DNA of 53,180 nt from Parashewanella curva (GCF_003675895.1 NZ_ML014757.1:59778-112957); one strand, 5' to 3'; positions 26,034 through 36,378 are shown, counted from the stretch's first letter. Made by a program: numbers and translations. Notes: generated by a model from the sequence alone, not told the origin.

Positions 26034-27058
26034 TACTTTGCCTTTGGGATAGGTGAAGAATCAGAAATCAAACCTTGCAGGATTAGGGATTGCCAAAATT
26101 CAGCTGGAATGTCTGCATTAAATAAATCCAAAGTTGACTGGATCATTTTTGCCTTACCAACCCCAGGAATAACACTGGCAACACAAGGATGAGCTAAAGG
26201 AAACTGCAGCGCCGCAGCAGCAATTGGCAGCCCAAACTCATCACAGACAGCTTCAATTTTCGCCACTTTGTTAATGATATTTTGAGGTGCAGGTGCGTAG
26301 TTATAATAAGGTTCACTTACCTTACGAGTACCTGTTGCCAAAATTCCAGAATTGTATGGGCCACCAATAATAATCGAACAGTTTCTTTGCTCACATTTAG
26401 GTAAGAATGAATGCAATGCTTCTTGTTCTAGAAGCGTGTATCGACCAGCGAGTAAGAAGCAGTCCCAATCGCCGTGTTCTAAAGCTTGTTCGCACACTTG
26501 GTATTCGTTAACACCTAAACCAATGGCTTTTATCACACCTTGCTGGCGTAATTCGTCCATTGCTTTATAGCCACCTGTCATCGCTTGGTCAAAAAGCAGC
26601 TCGTGAGCATCACCATGAGTGACACTGCCGATATCGTGCATATAGAGAATATCGATCCGATCCAGACCTAAACGTTGAAGGCTGTGTTCAAATGAACGCA
26701 TTACACCGTCATAGCTATAGTCGTATTCGATATCAAAGGGCATAGTTGAACGAAAACCATGCCTCTCTTTAGCGTAACCAGCAGGTTTTAAAATCCGACC
26801 TACTTTTGTAGAAAGCACGTAATCACTTTCACCTCTAGAACGCAGCATATCACCAACACGGCGTTCGCTAAGTCCTTGACCATAATGGGGAGCGGTGTCG
26901 AAATGACGAAAGCCTTTCTCCCACGCTTGGTTTAAGACGTCACAGGCATCTTGATCGCTAAGCATTCGGTAAAGATTTCCAACTGATGCACAGCCAAAAC
27001 CCAAACTATCAACGCGCAAACTCGTGTTACCAATTTTACGTTTATCCAACAGCATCAC
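26033..27058 (-). CDS. Aldo/keto reductase-family L-fucose dehydrogenase
   Basis: A 341-residue TIM-barrel oxidoreductase. The catalytic tetrad is visible as D54 and Y59 in HFDTAPHYGQG, K85 in LSTKVGR and H141 in ILYMHDIG. The sequence is of the D-threo-aldose/L-fucose dehydrogenase subgroup, which oxidises L-fucose at C1 to the lactone. It lies 15 bases after the L-fuconate dehydratase and overlaps the lactonase start. L-galactose or D-arabinose could also be substrates, as is usual for this subgroup. Confidence 0.88.
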
Positions 27059-27073
27059 ATCAATTCCTATGAG

Positions 27074-28375
27074 CTACAGTCTTTTTTTCCATTCTGAACC
27101 AGTAGGATACGTGTATTTCTCAACAGATTCATCAAACATCTTGATGCTATAACCCGGCAGTTTGGGTGCAACATAATTACCATTGTCGATTCGGCAAGGA
27201 TCTTCAAAATGCTCATGAAGATGATCAACAAACTCAACCACTCTATCGGTTAAGTCAGCAGAAATATGCACATAGTCAATCATAGAAAGATGCTGAACGT
27301 ATTCGCATAAACCAACACCACCAGCATGTGGACAAACAGGCTTGCCATATTTGGCCGCAAGCATGTAAACCGTTAAGATTTCGTTAATACTGGATAAACG
27401 ACAAGCATCAATTTGTACGACATCAAGCGCATCATTTTGAATAAACTGCTTAAAAATAACACGATTCTGGCAATGTTCACCGGTTGCAACTTGAATGTCG
27501 TTAATGCCTTCTCTGATCTTTTTGTGACCAAAAACATCATCAGGACTTGTAGGTTCTTCGATAAACCAAGGCTTGTAAGGTGCTAATTCATTTACCCAAT
27601 CAATAGCTTGTTGCACTTCCCAAATTTGGTTGGCATCAATCATCAATTTAACATCATCGCCAATGACTTCTCTTGCAATGCGGCAACGGCGAATGTCATC
27701 TTCAAGCGACACACCTACCTTTAATTTGATGTGCTTGAAACCTTGGTCAACGGCCTGCTGGCAAAGATTAGCCAATTTTTCATCGCTATAGCCTAACCAA
27801 CCTGCCGAAGTAGTATAAGAAGGATAACCATTTTGCTCTATTTCACGAATGCGATTTTCTTTAGTAGCCGCATTGGCCTTTACAATAGCTAACGCTTCTT
27901 CTTTTGTTATTGCATCAGTTACATATCTAAAATCGAGACAATCAACAAACTGTTCTGGTGACATATCAGCCAATAAACGCCAAACAGGTTTGCCTTCTTT
28001 ACGCGCCCACATATCCCAAATGGCATTCATAATTGCGCCAGCTGCCATGTGGATCACCCCTTTTTCAGGGCCTAACCAACGTAATTGACTGTCTGATCTT
28101 AATTCATCATAAAACTTACTGATATTAGCAATAATGTCATCAAAGTCGTAACCAACAACAAGGTGTTCCATCGCTTGAATCGCTTGGCAACACAGATCAT
28201 TACCACGACCAATGGTAAAGACTAAACCGTAGCCTTTATCACCCTGTTCAGTTTCCAGTACAACATACGCCGCAGAATAGTCTGGGTCTTTGTTGACAGC
28301 ATCAGAGCCATCTAAATTTTCAGACGTTGGGAATCGAACATCCATTGTCTTAATTGAGCTTATTTTATTTGTCAC
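27074..28375 (-). CDS. L-fuconate dehydratase (enolase superfamily)
   Basis: A 433-residue mandelate-racemase-type enzyme that dehydrates L-fuconate to 2-keto-3-deoxy-L-fuconate. Catalytic residues are in the expected places: K217 and K219 in HIKLKVG, the Mg ligands D248 in LMIDANQ, E274 in WFIEEPTSPDD and E300 in ATGEHC, and H350 in CPHAGG. This pattern and spacing match the Xanthomonas campestris FucD enzyme as I recall it. It is the first gene of the minus-strand fucose operon, divergent from the secreted fucosidase across a 413-base regulatory gap. Confidence 0.94.
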   Translation of the reverse strand: MTNKISSIKTMDVRFPTSENLDGSDAVNKDPDYSAAYVVLETEQGDKGYGLVFTIGRGNDLCCQAIQAMEHLVVGYDFDDIIANISKFYDELRSDSQLRWLGPEKGVIHMAAGAIMNAIWDMWARKEGKPVWRLLADMSPEQFVDCLDFRYVTDAITKEEALAIVKANAATKENRIREIEQNGYPSYTTSAGWLGYSDEKLANLCQQAVDQGFKHIKLKVGVSLEDDIRRCRIAREVIGDDVKLMIDANQIWEVQQAIDWVNELAPYKPWFIEEPTSPDDVFGHKKIREGINDIQVATGEHCQNRVIFKQFIQNDALDVVQIDACRLSSINEILTVYMLAAKYGKPVCPHAGGVGLCEYVQHLSMIDYVHISADLTDRVVEFVDHLHEHFEDPCRIDNGNYVAPKLPGYSIKMFDESVEKYTYPTGSEWKKRL

Positions 28376-28788
28376 GCCGCCCTCGTTTAAATATAAAATA
28401 ATATTTCACATGCAAAACTACCAAACTATGTAACTTCGAGCAACCTTTAGACTACATAAATTCAACTTATCTTATTTATATCTCTTATCTACAAAGGCTT
28501 TAGCGTTGAATTTAAATAAAATTTTCTTTGATTAATTTCCCTATAACCAACTGAAAAGATACGAAAACAACACACCACAATAATCAGTTTAAATATGGAA
28601 CAGCGTTACATATGTTGAATGTTGTACATTTATAGAGCATATTGTTACCCGAACGTTAAATGTTAACAAAACAAAAACACTTTACGTTAACGTCAACATT
28701 GAGAGGGAGTTGAAAAATACGTTCTCTGTTTAAGGAAATAAACAGGTATCAAAAACGGATATCACTCAACAAACAAAAGAAGAACATT
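28376..28788. promoter_or_regulatory. Divergent promoter region of the fucose operon and the fucosidase gene
   Basis: A 413-base AT-rich gap with no gene. It holds the palindrome GTTAAATGTTAAC (28655-28667, perfect 5-base arms), the 14-base motif shared with the receptor promoter (28684-28697), and close to the dehydratase start an AT-rich stretch (28385-28403) whose complement agrees at 16 of 19 bases with a direct repeat in the receptor promoter region. The fucosidase ATG is preceded by AAGAAGA. Core promoter boxes could not be assigned with confidence. Confidence 0.6.
28684..28697. promoter_or_regulatory. Candidate operator, palindromic core GTTNACGTNAAC (fucosidase side)
   Basis: ACGTTAACGTCAAC lies 92 bases upstream of the fucosidase start. 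The core reads the same on both strands except at two positions. The identical 14 bases occur once more in the window, between the TonB receptor and the second IclR gene. Confidence 0.6.
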
Positions 28789-31023
28789 ATGAGTAACAAG
28801 AACAACTCAATTAAGAAGTCATCTAAGTCTAAACTAGCAAGCTCTTTGATTGCTGCAGGTGCATTATTGGCAATGAGCCAAACAACGACAGCAGCCATCC
28901 CACCTGAAGTACAATGGATGCAAGATGCAAAATGGGGTATTGGTCACCACTATCTAGCTGGCGGTGCTTTGAATGAAGCTTGGTATAACATCCAAGATTA
29001 TAACGAGTGGAATAACTACGTTAACGAATTTGATGTAGACGCTTACGCCGATTTAGCAGAAAAAATGGGGGTTAAATACGTTATTTTCACCATTGGTCAA
29101 AACCGTGGATATATCTCAACTACAAGTACTGTGTATGATCAACACTCACCTGCCTGCCCTTCAATAACAGAAGGGTGTCAAAACCAACCTGGTACTAACC
29201 GTGCCGACTATACCCCTGATCGTGACTTAATTTTAGATTTAGCTACAGCACTTGATGCAAAGGACATCAAAACCCTAGTCTATAGCCCATACCACGTACC
29301 AAATCGATGGACAGGTCAACCAGCTAATACCACACAAGCACAAAAATGGTTTATTGAAGATTTTTTTAGTGAAAAAGCTTTAGCATGGGGCGATAAGGTT
29401 TCAGGATGGTGGATCGATGGTTATTGGCAAGTTTTAGCCAATGAGCAAAGCAACGATTTCCCTATTGCAAGGAAAATCCTTGAGTCTGCAAAAAAAGGTC
29501 ACCCTAACCCTATTATCACCTTTAACCGTGGAACTAACATTGCTTTCACATTCAACACAGATACGCCAGTAGCCAATATCACGGCTGGAGAATATAACGA
29601 GTTACCGCCAGTACCTGCATCTGGTGAAGTCATTGGCTATGGTGGAAAGTCAGTACTGTGGCAAAGTTTCACTTTCTTATCACAAAAAGATCCTATTTTT
29701 GCAGGTTGGGGACAGGTGACTGAAAACCTCAGATATACAAATGAAACGGTTGCTAATCGTGCTAAAGCCATTTCTGATAATGGTGGCGCTAGCACTTGGG
29801 ATACGGCTATCAACCCGAATGGCACCTTCCCTGTCGATAAAATCGTTCAACTACAGTATATCGGTAATAAATTAGGCACGACCTCTGATACAACCTACTC
29901 TTCACTCGAAATCGTGAACAATGACGATAGTCGAATCAACTACAGTTCAAATGGAAATTGGTTCGAAGTCGAAAATAGAGAAACGGGCGAATTCAATCAA
30001 GATATCCATGCAACACGTGACAACGGTGCTTATTATACTTACGAGTTTACTGGTGAAAGCATTGTTGTGGCGACGTCTAAAGCAAAAGACCAAGGCGATA
30101 TTGAAATATTCATTGATGGCGTTTCTCAAGGCGTACGCTCAACCTATGATGGAAACAACTTTAGACAAGTTCAAGCAATCATTTTTGAAAAGCACGATTT
30201 AGCGCCGGGCACACACACATTAAAAGTTGTGAAACGCTCAGGTGAATACATGCTTGCAGACGTAGTATTGTCTAAAGGCGAAAGCTCAACAAGCAATCGT
30301 ATAAACAACACCAGCGAGAGCATTCAATACGAAGGTAATTGGGGCACGAGCTCAGGTCGTGGGCACGGTGATTTTGACGATGATGTTGCCTACACGACAA
30401 CGAATGGTGATTCTTTCTCATACACCTTCACAGGAAACAAGGTTAAGTACATTGCCCCTAAAGCAGTAGACCAAGGTGAAGTTGAAATCTTTATTGATGG
30501 TCAATCACAAGCAATTGTTGATACCCATTCGGTCGATAGACAAGTCAAACAAGTGCTCTTCGAATCTGCTGAGCTAAGCAGTGGTCAACATACAATAAAA
30601 GTTGTGAAAAGAAGCGGCCAGTACATGCTTGTTGATGCGTTAGACGTTGAAAATACGTCATATAACGAACTCAACAATGATGATCCTCGCATTTCATACA
30701 CCGGCAACTGGGGCACAAGCAGCGGTCGCGGTCATGGTGATTTAGCTGATGATGTTAGGTACACCACGCAAAATGGCGATAAAATGAGTTTCACCTTTAC
30801 GGGTACTGCAGTTAAATTCATTTCACCTAAAGCGATTGATCAGGGAAATGTAGAAATTTTTGTTGATGGTGTCTCCCGTGGTGTTGTTAATACATACTCT
30901 GTCGATAGACAGGTGCAACAGGTTATCTTCCAAGTGACTGATTTACCTCAAGGTGAACATACTATCGAGGTTTATAAGCGTTCTGGCGATTATATGCTTG
31001 TTGATGCTGTGCAGTATAAATAA
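28789..31023 (+). CDS. Secreted GH29-like alpha-L-fucosidase with three C-terminal repeat modules
   Basis: A 744-residue exported protein. Residues 1-36 form a long, Lys/Ser-rich signal peptide ending TTTAA. Residues of about 38-365 form an alpha-L-fucosidase-like TIM barrel: AKWGIGHHYLAGG, AEKMGVKYVIFTIGQN, and SGWWIDGYW, where D210 is the probable nucleophile. Three tandem modules follow (about 372-502, 503-626 and 627-744), each with a YxGNW-like opening, an FTG segment, the core DQG(D/E/N)(I/V)EIF(I/V)DG and the ending RSG.YML.D; they are probably beta-sandwich carbohydrate-binding modules. Modules 2 and 3 share GNWGTSSGRGHGD. It stands alone on the plus strand, divergent from the fucose catabolic operon, which fits release of L-fucose outside the cell or in the periplasm. 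The fucosidase activity is inferred; the fold call is moderately sure. Confidence 0.82.
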   Translation: MSNKNNSIKKSSKSKLASSLIAAGALLAMSQTTTAAIPPEVQWMQDAKWGIGHHYLAGGALNEAWYNIQDYNEWNNYVNEFDVDAYADLAEKMGVKYVIFTIGQNRGYISTTSTVYDQHSPACPSITEGCQNQPGTNRADYTPDRDLILDLATALDAKDIKTLVYSPYHVPNRWTGQPANTTQAQKWFIEDFFSEKALAWGDKVSGWWIDGYWQVLANEQSNDFPIARKILESAKKGHPNPIITFNRGTNIAFTFNTDTPVANITAGEYNELPPVPASGEVIGYGGKSVLWQSFTFLSQKDPIFAGWGQVTENLRYTNETVANRAKAISDNGGASTWDTAINPNGTFPVDKIVQLQYIGNKLGTTSDTTYSSLEIVNNDDSRINYSSNGNWFEVENRETGEFNQDIHATRDNGAYYTYEFTGESIVVATSKAKDQGDIEIFIDGVSQGVRSTYDGNNFRQVQAIIFEKHDLAPGTHTLKVVKRSGEYMLADVVLSKGESSTSNRINNTSESIQYEGNWGTSSGRGHGDFDDDVAYTTTNGDSFSYTFTGNKVKYIAPKAVDQGEVEIFIDGQSQAIVDTHSVDRQVKQVLFESAELSSGQHTIKVVKRSGQYMLVDALDVENTSYNELNNDDPRISYTGNWGTSSGRGHGDLADDVRYTTQNGDKMSFTFTGTAVKFISPKAIDQGNVEIFVDGVSRGVVNTYSVDRQVQQVIFQVTDLPQGEHTIEVYKRSGDYMLVDAVQYK

Positions 31024-31043
31024 AATGAATCCCTAAACCCGAA

Positions 31044-31077
31044 TTCAAGTCCATAATCGCAAGACTATGGACTTGAA
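31044..31077 (+). terminator. Hairpin after the fucosidase gene
   Basis: Perfect 12-base arms TTCAAGTCCATA (31044-31055) and TATGGACTTGAA (31066-31077) lie between two convergent genes. The T-run is poor on both strands, so it may be a weak bidirectional terminator. Confidence 0.65.
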
Positions 31078-31109
31078 AATAATATACTCGTGACACTAAT
31101 CACTCATTT

Positions 31110-32870
31110 TTAGTTTAATTTACAACCTCTGTGATCTTTACTATTTAAATAAGTAACATCATTAGTAGAAGGTTCAAATTCACTTACGTCAATCGTTTTG
31201 GTGTTGTTTTCCGATTTTGATTTGAAGAACTGATACAACACTTGCTCGTCAATGAGCCCTGAATTATCAATCACTTCAGCATCAGGAAATTGATTAGCCG
31301 AACCAACTAAACGAGGAAAGCCATCTCCTCCAGCGGCATTGAAGCCCGGAATGGTAAATGTATAAGACTCATTATTATTGAACTTCTTGCCATTGATTTC
31401 AGATATTTTTGCAGTTTTTATTTTACAGTTCACACTCATTTTTAAACCAACAAGTTGAGCGTAAGCACCCGATTCAATCTGATTAGATGCTACTTTACCA
31501 AGGTAATCAGATAAATCAGTTCCACTCATTGTGACTTTATAAACTTCGTTTCCGAATGGCTGAACCGTTAATACATCGCGATATGATACATTTCCTTTTT
31601 CAATAGAAGCACGCACACCACCGGAATTCATTATGGCAAAATCAGCACCATGAGCCTCTCTATGCGCAGTGGCAATAAAGTGACCCAGATTAGTTTGTTG
31701 AAAACGAACAATTGAGCGCTTACCTTCTAATCGTTCACTGATCTTAGCGATGTTTACATCCAGCTTTTCTTGACCTTTTTCCTGATAAGGCTGCAACTTA
31801 GCTTTCACCTCTGGATCAGGCTCAATGTAATCTTCAATAAATTTACGCTTACGATATGAATCTTGTTCCGTTAGGTTTACAGGTATCAGTTGATATTCAG
31901 CAAGGTGTAACTTACCGTTGAAATATTCAAAATCTGCTCGTCCAATGTATTTACCCCATTCATACGCTTGCATGATGAAAGTGCCATTTTGAATATCTGG
32001 AGTACACTTTTTACCGGGCTTAAAGTCTGAATAACGGTTCGAATACGGCTCCATACAAACAGGATTCTGTGAGTGTCCACCAATAATTGCTTGAAGATCG
32101 CCCTTGTTTAGTCCTCGAGCGAGAGAAACATCACCGGGAGCATTACTGCCATGTTTTCCAATAATAAAGTGACCCATGTGGGTTACAGCCATAATAAGGT
32201 CGGCTTTATTTTGCTCTTTAATTTCTTTAATAACCTGTTTGATTTCAGTTAGCGGATCAGTAAAAGTCAGGCTGGCAATAAACTGTGGGTTACCAAGTTT
32301 GGCTGTATCCTTTGTTGTCAGCCCAATCACTGCAAGCTTCAAATTACCTACCGTAAATATTTTATAAGGTTCGAAATAACGAACCAATTCATTGGTATCC
32401 GAATTTTTTTTATAAATATTGGCCGAAAGCATTGGGAATTTAGCAAGCTCTCTCTGCATATCAAGAACACTAAGCTCGTTATCGAACTCATGATTTCCGA
32501 CGGCCATAGCATCGTATTTCATCAAATTCATGCCGATAAAATCAGGCACCGCATCTTGCAGATCAGACTCAGGAACGCCTGTGTTAACATCCCCCCCCGA
32601 GAGCAAAAGTACTTGGCTACCTTGTTGGCTTACTTCATCTCTAATGGATTTAATTAGCGATGCTCTGGCCGGCATTCCATATTCGTTATGTTTATTGTGC
32701 CAAAAACGACCATGATTATCGTTTGTGTGCAAAATAGTAAACTTTAAACATTGATCACCATAGTCTTCACACTTTGGCACATCATTAGCTTGATGGTGTT
32801 TAAAACCTAAAAATAACACAGAAAAACAAAAGGATGCAGCGACAAACCCTTTAACCAATGCGGTACTCAT
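31110..32870 (-). CDS. Exported 5'-nucleotidase / UshA-like metallophosphatase
   Basis: A 586-residue protein with an N-terminal hydrophobic export segment (VKGFVAASFCFSVLFLGF). The calcineurin-like domain shows all five metal blocks: LHTNDNHGR, LSGGDVNTG, GNHEFDN, VTHMGHF and GGHSQNP. The C-terminal substrate domain has NSGGVRASIEKGNVSYRDVL and GFNAAGGDGFP. The family hydrolyses nucleotides, UDP-sugars or related compounds in the periplasm. It lies convergent with the fucosidase and has no obvious partner, so a role in sugar-nucleotide scavenging is open. Confidence 0.88.
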   Translation of the reverse strand: MSTALVKGFVAASFCFSVLFLGFKHHQANDVPKCEDYGDQCLKFTILHTNDNHGRFWHNKHNEYGMPARASLIKSIRDEVSQQGSQVLLLSGGDVNTGVPESDLQDAVPDFIGMNLMKYDAMAVGNHEFDNELSVLDMQRELAKFPMLSANIYKKNSDTNELVRYFEPYKIFTVGNLKLAVIGLTTKDTAKLGNPQFIASLTFTDPLTEIKQVIKEIKEQNKADLIMAVTHMGHFIIGKHGSNAPGDVSLARGLNKGDLQAIIGGHSQNPVCMEPYSNRYSDFKPGKKCTPDIQNGTFIMQAYEWGKYIGRADFEYFNGKLHLAEYQLIPVNLTEQDSYRKRKFIEDYIEPDPEVKAKLQPYQEKGQEKLDVNIAKISERLEGKRSIVRFQQTNLGHFIATAHREAHGADFAIMNSGGVRASIEKGNVSYRDVLTVQPFGNEVYKVTMSGTDLSDYLGKVASNQIESGAYAQLVGLKMSVNCKIKTAKISEINGKKFNNNESYTFTIPGFNAAGGDGFPRLVGSANQFPDAEVIDNSGLIDEQVLYQFFKSKSENNTKTIDVSEFEPSTNDVTYLNSKDHRGCKLN

Positions 32871-33028
32871 ATAATGACCTTTCTACTTTTAATTTTTATA
32901 GAGTATTTAGAAAGCGACACCTTATCAGTAACTCACAAAAGCGCAACATCAAAAGTAAAAATCTTGTTAGATTCGTGAACTAGATTACTTAATTATTATG
33001 AACTATAAAAGAACAGCCTGTTAATATT

Positions 33029-33568
33029 CTATTTCCCAAGCATGCGATTCAAAGTATCATCTTTACTAAAAAAATGATGCTTGATAACAGCAGAAATATG
33101 GATCAAAAAGATCATGGCAAGTGCCCACATTAAGAATCTATGAATCTCTTTACCTATTTCTGCAAGTGAGTGATTTATCGCAATAGCTTTATGTGTAGCA
33201 GAATCAATATTTGATGACACTAAAACATGCCCAAAAAAGGCGATGCCGTGTCCACTCGCTGCAGACATCAACATTCCTGATATCGGAAAAAGCAAGGTGA
33301 TAATGAGTAAAGCATAATGAACAGTTTTGCTTGCCAGTTTCTCATAGCCCTCCATTGGTGTTGCAGGAGGAAACCACCCTTCTTTTAATCGCCATAAAAT
33401 TCGCATACAAGAAAAACATATCACCAATAAGCCAACAGATTTGTGTAAAGGATAAAGTGAATGGGCTTCAAAAGTTGTCATGTACCAACCAAGTAAAAGC
33501 ATTCCAATCATTCCAAAACCAACTATCCAATGCATAAAAATGGTTAATTTAGAAAGTTTATAATTCAT
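33029..33568 (-). CDS. Cytochrome b561-type membrane cytochrome
   Basis: A 179-residue di-heme membrane protein if started at the ATG at 33568, which gives the standard opening MNYKLSKLTIFMHWIVG; an upstream in-frame start would add 15 residues of no typical sequence. Four membrane segments are visible. Candidate heme ligands are H13, H42 and H84, plus a His in the IFLIHISAVIKHHF segment. The family passes electrons from quinol to periplasmic acceptors or protects against superoxide (CybB type). It is a single gene; no partner for it is seen nearby. Confidence 0.85.
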   Translation of the reverse strand: MNYKLSKLTIFMHWIVGFGMIGMLLLGWYMTTFEAHSLYPLHKSVGLLVICFSCMRILWRLKEGWFPPATPMEGYEKLASKTVHYALLIITLLFPISGMLMSAASGHGIAFFGHVLVSSNIDSATHKAIAINHSLAEIGKEIHRFLMWALAMIFLIHISAVIKHHFFSKDDTLNRMLGK

Positions 33569-33806
33569 AATTTCAACTGCTGTGTTGTAATCACCTCTTT
33601 GTAATAAACACACATAGATAAGTCAATGAACCTAGGTTGAACAGCTTTACTATACACAAAAATCATACAATTCATTTAAAGTTGTCTTTCATTTATTAAG
33701 ACTAAATAACTTGAAGATTAAACCTCACCCAAATCACTGTTATAGAATTCCAATGCAAAGTTAATCTTGAGACACTTATAAAAAGCAAAAAACATAGAGT
33801 TATATT

Positions 33807-36329
33807 ATGCAAGTTCTCGCTGAAACTAGCCAAGTAACTGATGCGTATTCTACTTCCCTAGACCAACAAAACGCTATCGAAACCGAACCTGACAATCAAT
33901 TGGGTAAAGAGCTTATAAAGTCTTGCAAAGCGGGAGATAAAAAAAAACTAAGTAAACTGATACCCACGCTTGAAAAAATCGACCAACTTATCGCATTTAC
34001 AGAAAGACCAAACAGTCAAGGCGATGCTTTCACTTTAATACACATCGCCTGTCACTTTAAACAAATAGAAATTGTGCAGTTGTTAATTAGGCAAGGGGCA
34101 GATATTGAGTCGAAAACTAAGCTTCACGAGTTAACACCATTACAATTAGCATGTAGTGATGGGACAATTGAAATCGTCAATTACTTACTTAATCTTGGGT
34201 GCCAATTCAACACTACTAGAAAAGAATCGGGAGAAACACCTCTAATTCTATCAATCATTAAAGGTCAATTAGATATCGTTACAACACTACTTCAACATGG
34301 TGCAGATCCCAATCTCAAGCTGAATAATGGGTTTTCTCCACTTGATGTTGCCGCGCAATACAAACGTGCCGACATAACAAAACAACTGTTGCTCCATGGT
34401 GCTGAAGCTAACATTACCAATGAATCTTTTAGCCAAAGTGCCCTGATACAAGCCATTGATTACGACGCTTTTGACACTGCGACTTTATTAGTCAGTTGGG
34501 ATCCTGAGGTCAAAGAATTTCGTCAAACAGATATTGAGTTTGAATCACCTCTTGAAGAACTTCTACGCTGGTTATTTATTTGTTATCAATACAATGCGCT
34601 AACTTATTTATTCTCAGAAGGGTTAGTTGACCACAATCAAAAAATTAATAAGCACTCATTGCTCTTTTATGCCGTGAAACTTAATTTTCTGAAAATGGTG
34701 GAATATCTGTTAAACAATAACTATAACGTAGATGAACGTCATGAACATGATCAAACAGCTCTTCATATCGCAGTAAGGGAAAGGCTTTTTCCTATCTGCG
34801 AGCTTTTGCTCGCGCATAAAGCTTCAGTTGATGTTCAAGATGAAGATGGATATTACCCCCTACACGCTTTACATACACATACTTCAAATTTAAAAGCTTG
34901 GATTGAATGCCTGATTCCACGAGGAAAAAGCATAGATTCTATGCTTGATTCTTCAGGAAACAGCCCCTTTCACGATGCATGCAAATACGCCAACTTGAAG
35001 CTTGTTGAGGCTCTGCTCCCATATGTCGCTAGCGTTGATCATCTCAACGGCTGTGATAATTCTGCTTTATTTATATCATTAGCACATGGTGACTTAGAGA
35101 TCTCACAGTGTCTCATAAAATCAGGTGCTCACTATAAAATATTAAAGCCAAAATATAAAGCCTCAGCTCTACATGTTTTAGTAAACTTCGTAAATCATTT
35201 CATTCGATGCGAAGAACACAAATTACTTGATTTTATTGATTATTTAATTGAACAAGAGTGTGATATAAATGCAATAGACAGTGTTGGTCATACCGCTCTT
35301 TCTCTGTCAACTAGAGACCCTAACTTAACATTTGTTGCTAAACATCTTATCGAAAGAAAAGCAAAGGTAACGTTACCTTTGATCGAGGCTTGTTCTCCAA
35401 TCCATATTGCTTCTCATAATAACTGTGGTGAAACACTTAAATTATTACTAAAACATAGAGTAGATCTTCAGCAGAAGTATAAGGGATACACATGCCTGCA
35501 ACTTACTTTAACCAAAGAAGAATGCAGCATGGATTGCTTGAAAATTTTATTGAATGACTCAAGAGTGACTGAAAATAAAAAAGCATTATCCCAAGCCTTG
35601 CTTGAAGCCATTTATTTCAACCACTTTGAAGCTGTACAGTTGTTGCTAAACGCTGGCGCAGATATTAACTATGTTGACGAAACTCTTGCATCACCGCCAT
35701 TAAACGCAGCATTAAATGAAGGGCATGATGAAATTGGTATGTTTCTAATTAAATGTCCTGATATAGACGTTACAAGACCAAGTCAAGGAGGATTTACAGC
35801 CTTACAGGCTATCGCAGCCCTAGGGAAAAATGAAATACTCAAACTAATCCTAGAGCAACTGCACACCAGAGAGCAATTTCAATGCGGAACGGGGCTTTTA
35901 GTACAAAATGCTATATTAGAAAATCACACTGAAACGGCTTTGATATTACTAAATGCGAATCCATCATTAGCTGAACACATTGACAGGGATAGAGAATGCA
36001 TATGTCTCCATGTTGCAATAAAAAACAGACTTACTTTAGTAATAAATAAGCTAATAGAGGTGTACCCAGAAGCGGTACACTTAGTTGATAATAACGATAA
36101 AACCGCATTGGATCTTGCTACAGAAAATAAATTAGATAAAAAGACAATAGCATTATTAAAGAAAACAGCTATGAAATTTCCACCTAAGCATGATGCTATG
36201 CATGCAACGCCCAGCTCAAAAAGAACTCAAACCACTTTCAAAAAAAAATGGTCATTTAGAAAAAAACGAAGCCAGCAAGAAGCAAGAAAGCATGAAGCCT
36301 CATCGTCAACAATAGAAACAGAATTATAA
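33807..36329 (+). CDS. Large ankyrin-repeat protein with basic C-terminal tail
   Basis: An 840-residue soluble protein. After a polar N-terminal stretch (MQVLAETSQVTDAYSTSL) nearly the whole chain consists of ankyrin repeats, for example LTPLQLACSDGTIEIVNYLL, GETPLILSIIKGQLDIVTTL and TALHIAVRERLFPICELLL, up to about residue 780. The last 50 residues are highly basic (TFKKKWSFRKKRSQQEARK), resembling a nuclear-localisation signal, then acidic SSTIETEL. No signal peptide. Such architecture is common in proteins acting inside eukaryotic hosts, but it also occurs in free-living bacteria, so role and export are open. It is followed by a strong terminator. Confidence 0.8.
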   Translation: MQVLAETSQVTDAYSTSLDQQNAIETEPDNQLGKELIKSCKAGDKKKLSKLIPTLEKIDQLIAFTERPNSQGDAFTLIHIACHFKQIEIVQLLIRQGADIESKTKLHELTPLQLACSDGTIEIVNYLLNLGCQFNTTRKESGETPLILSIIKGQLDIVTTLLQHGADPNLKLNNGFSPLDVAAQYKRADITKQLLLHGAEANITNESFSQSALIQAIDYDAFDTATLLVSWDPEVKEFRQTDIEFESPLEELLRWLFICYQYNALTYLFSEGLVDHNQKINKHSLLFYAVKLNFLKMVEYLLNNNYNVDERHEHDQTALHIAVRERLFPICELLLAHKASVDVQDEDGYYPLHALHTHTSNLKAWIECLIPRGKSIDSMLDSSGNSPFHDACKYANLKLVEALLPYVASVDHLNGCDNSALFISLAHGDLEISQCLIKSGAHYKILKPKYKASALHVLVNFVNHFIRCEEHKLLDFIDYLIEQECDINAIDSVGHTALSLSTRDPNLTFVAKHLIERKAKVTLPLIEACSPIHIASHNNCGETLKLLLKHRVDLQQKYKGYTCLQLTLTKEECSMDCLKILLNDSRVTENKKALSQALLEAIYFNHFEAVQLLLNAGADINYVDETLASPPLNAALNEGHDEIGMFLIKCPDIDVTRPSQGGFTALQAIAALGKNEILKLILEQLHTREQFQCGTGLLVQNAILENHTETALILLNANPSLAEHIDRDRECICLHVAIKNRLTLVINKLIEVYPEAVHLVDNNDKTALDLATENKLDKKTIALLKKTAMKFPPKHDAMHATPSSKRTQTTFKKKWSFRKKRSQQEARKHEASSSTIETEL

Positions 36330-36363
36330 ATGCCTGCTTTATAAAATTGCAGGCATTTATTCA
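36328..36363. terminator. Bidirectional terminator between ankyrin and symporter genes
   Basis: The perfect 10-base stem AAATGCCTGC/GCAGGCATTT (36328-36337 with 36349-36358) lies between two convergent stops, one base from the plus-strand stop codon and 20 bases from the minus-strand stop. A-rich and T-rich flanks serve both directions. Confidence 0.85.
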
Positions 36364-36378
36364 TATTAAAACCAAAAT

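Noticed and set aside
29637-30202. Reading frames on either strand inside the fucosidase gene
   Set aside because: They lie within a well-supported coding region and show no protein-family features.
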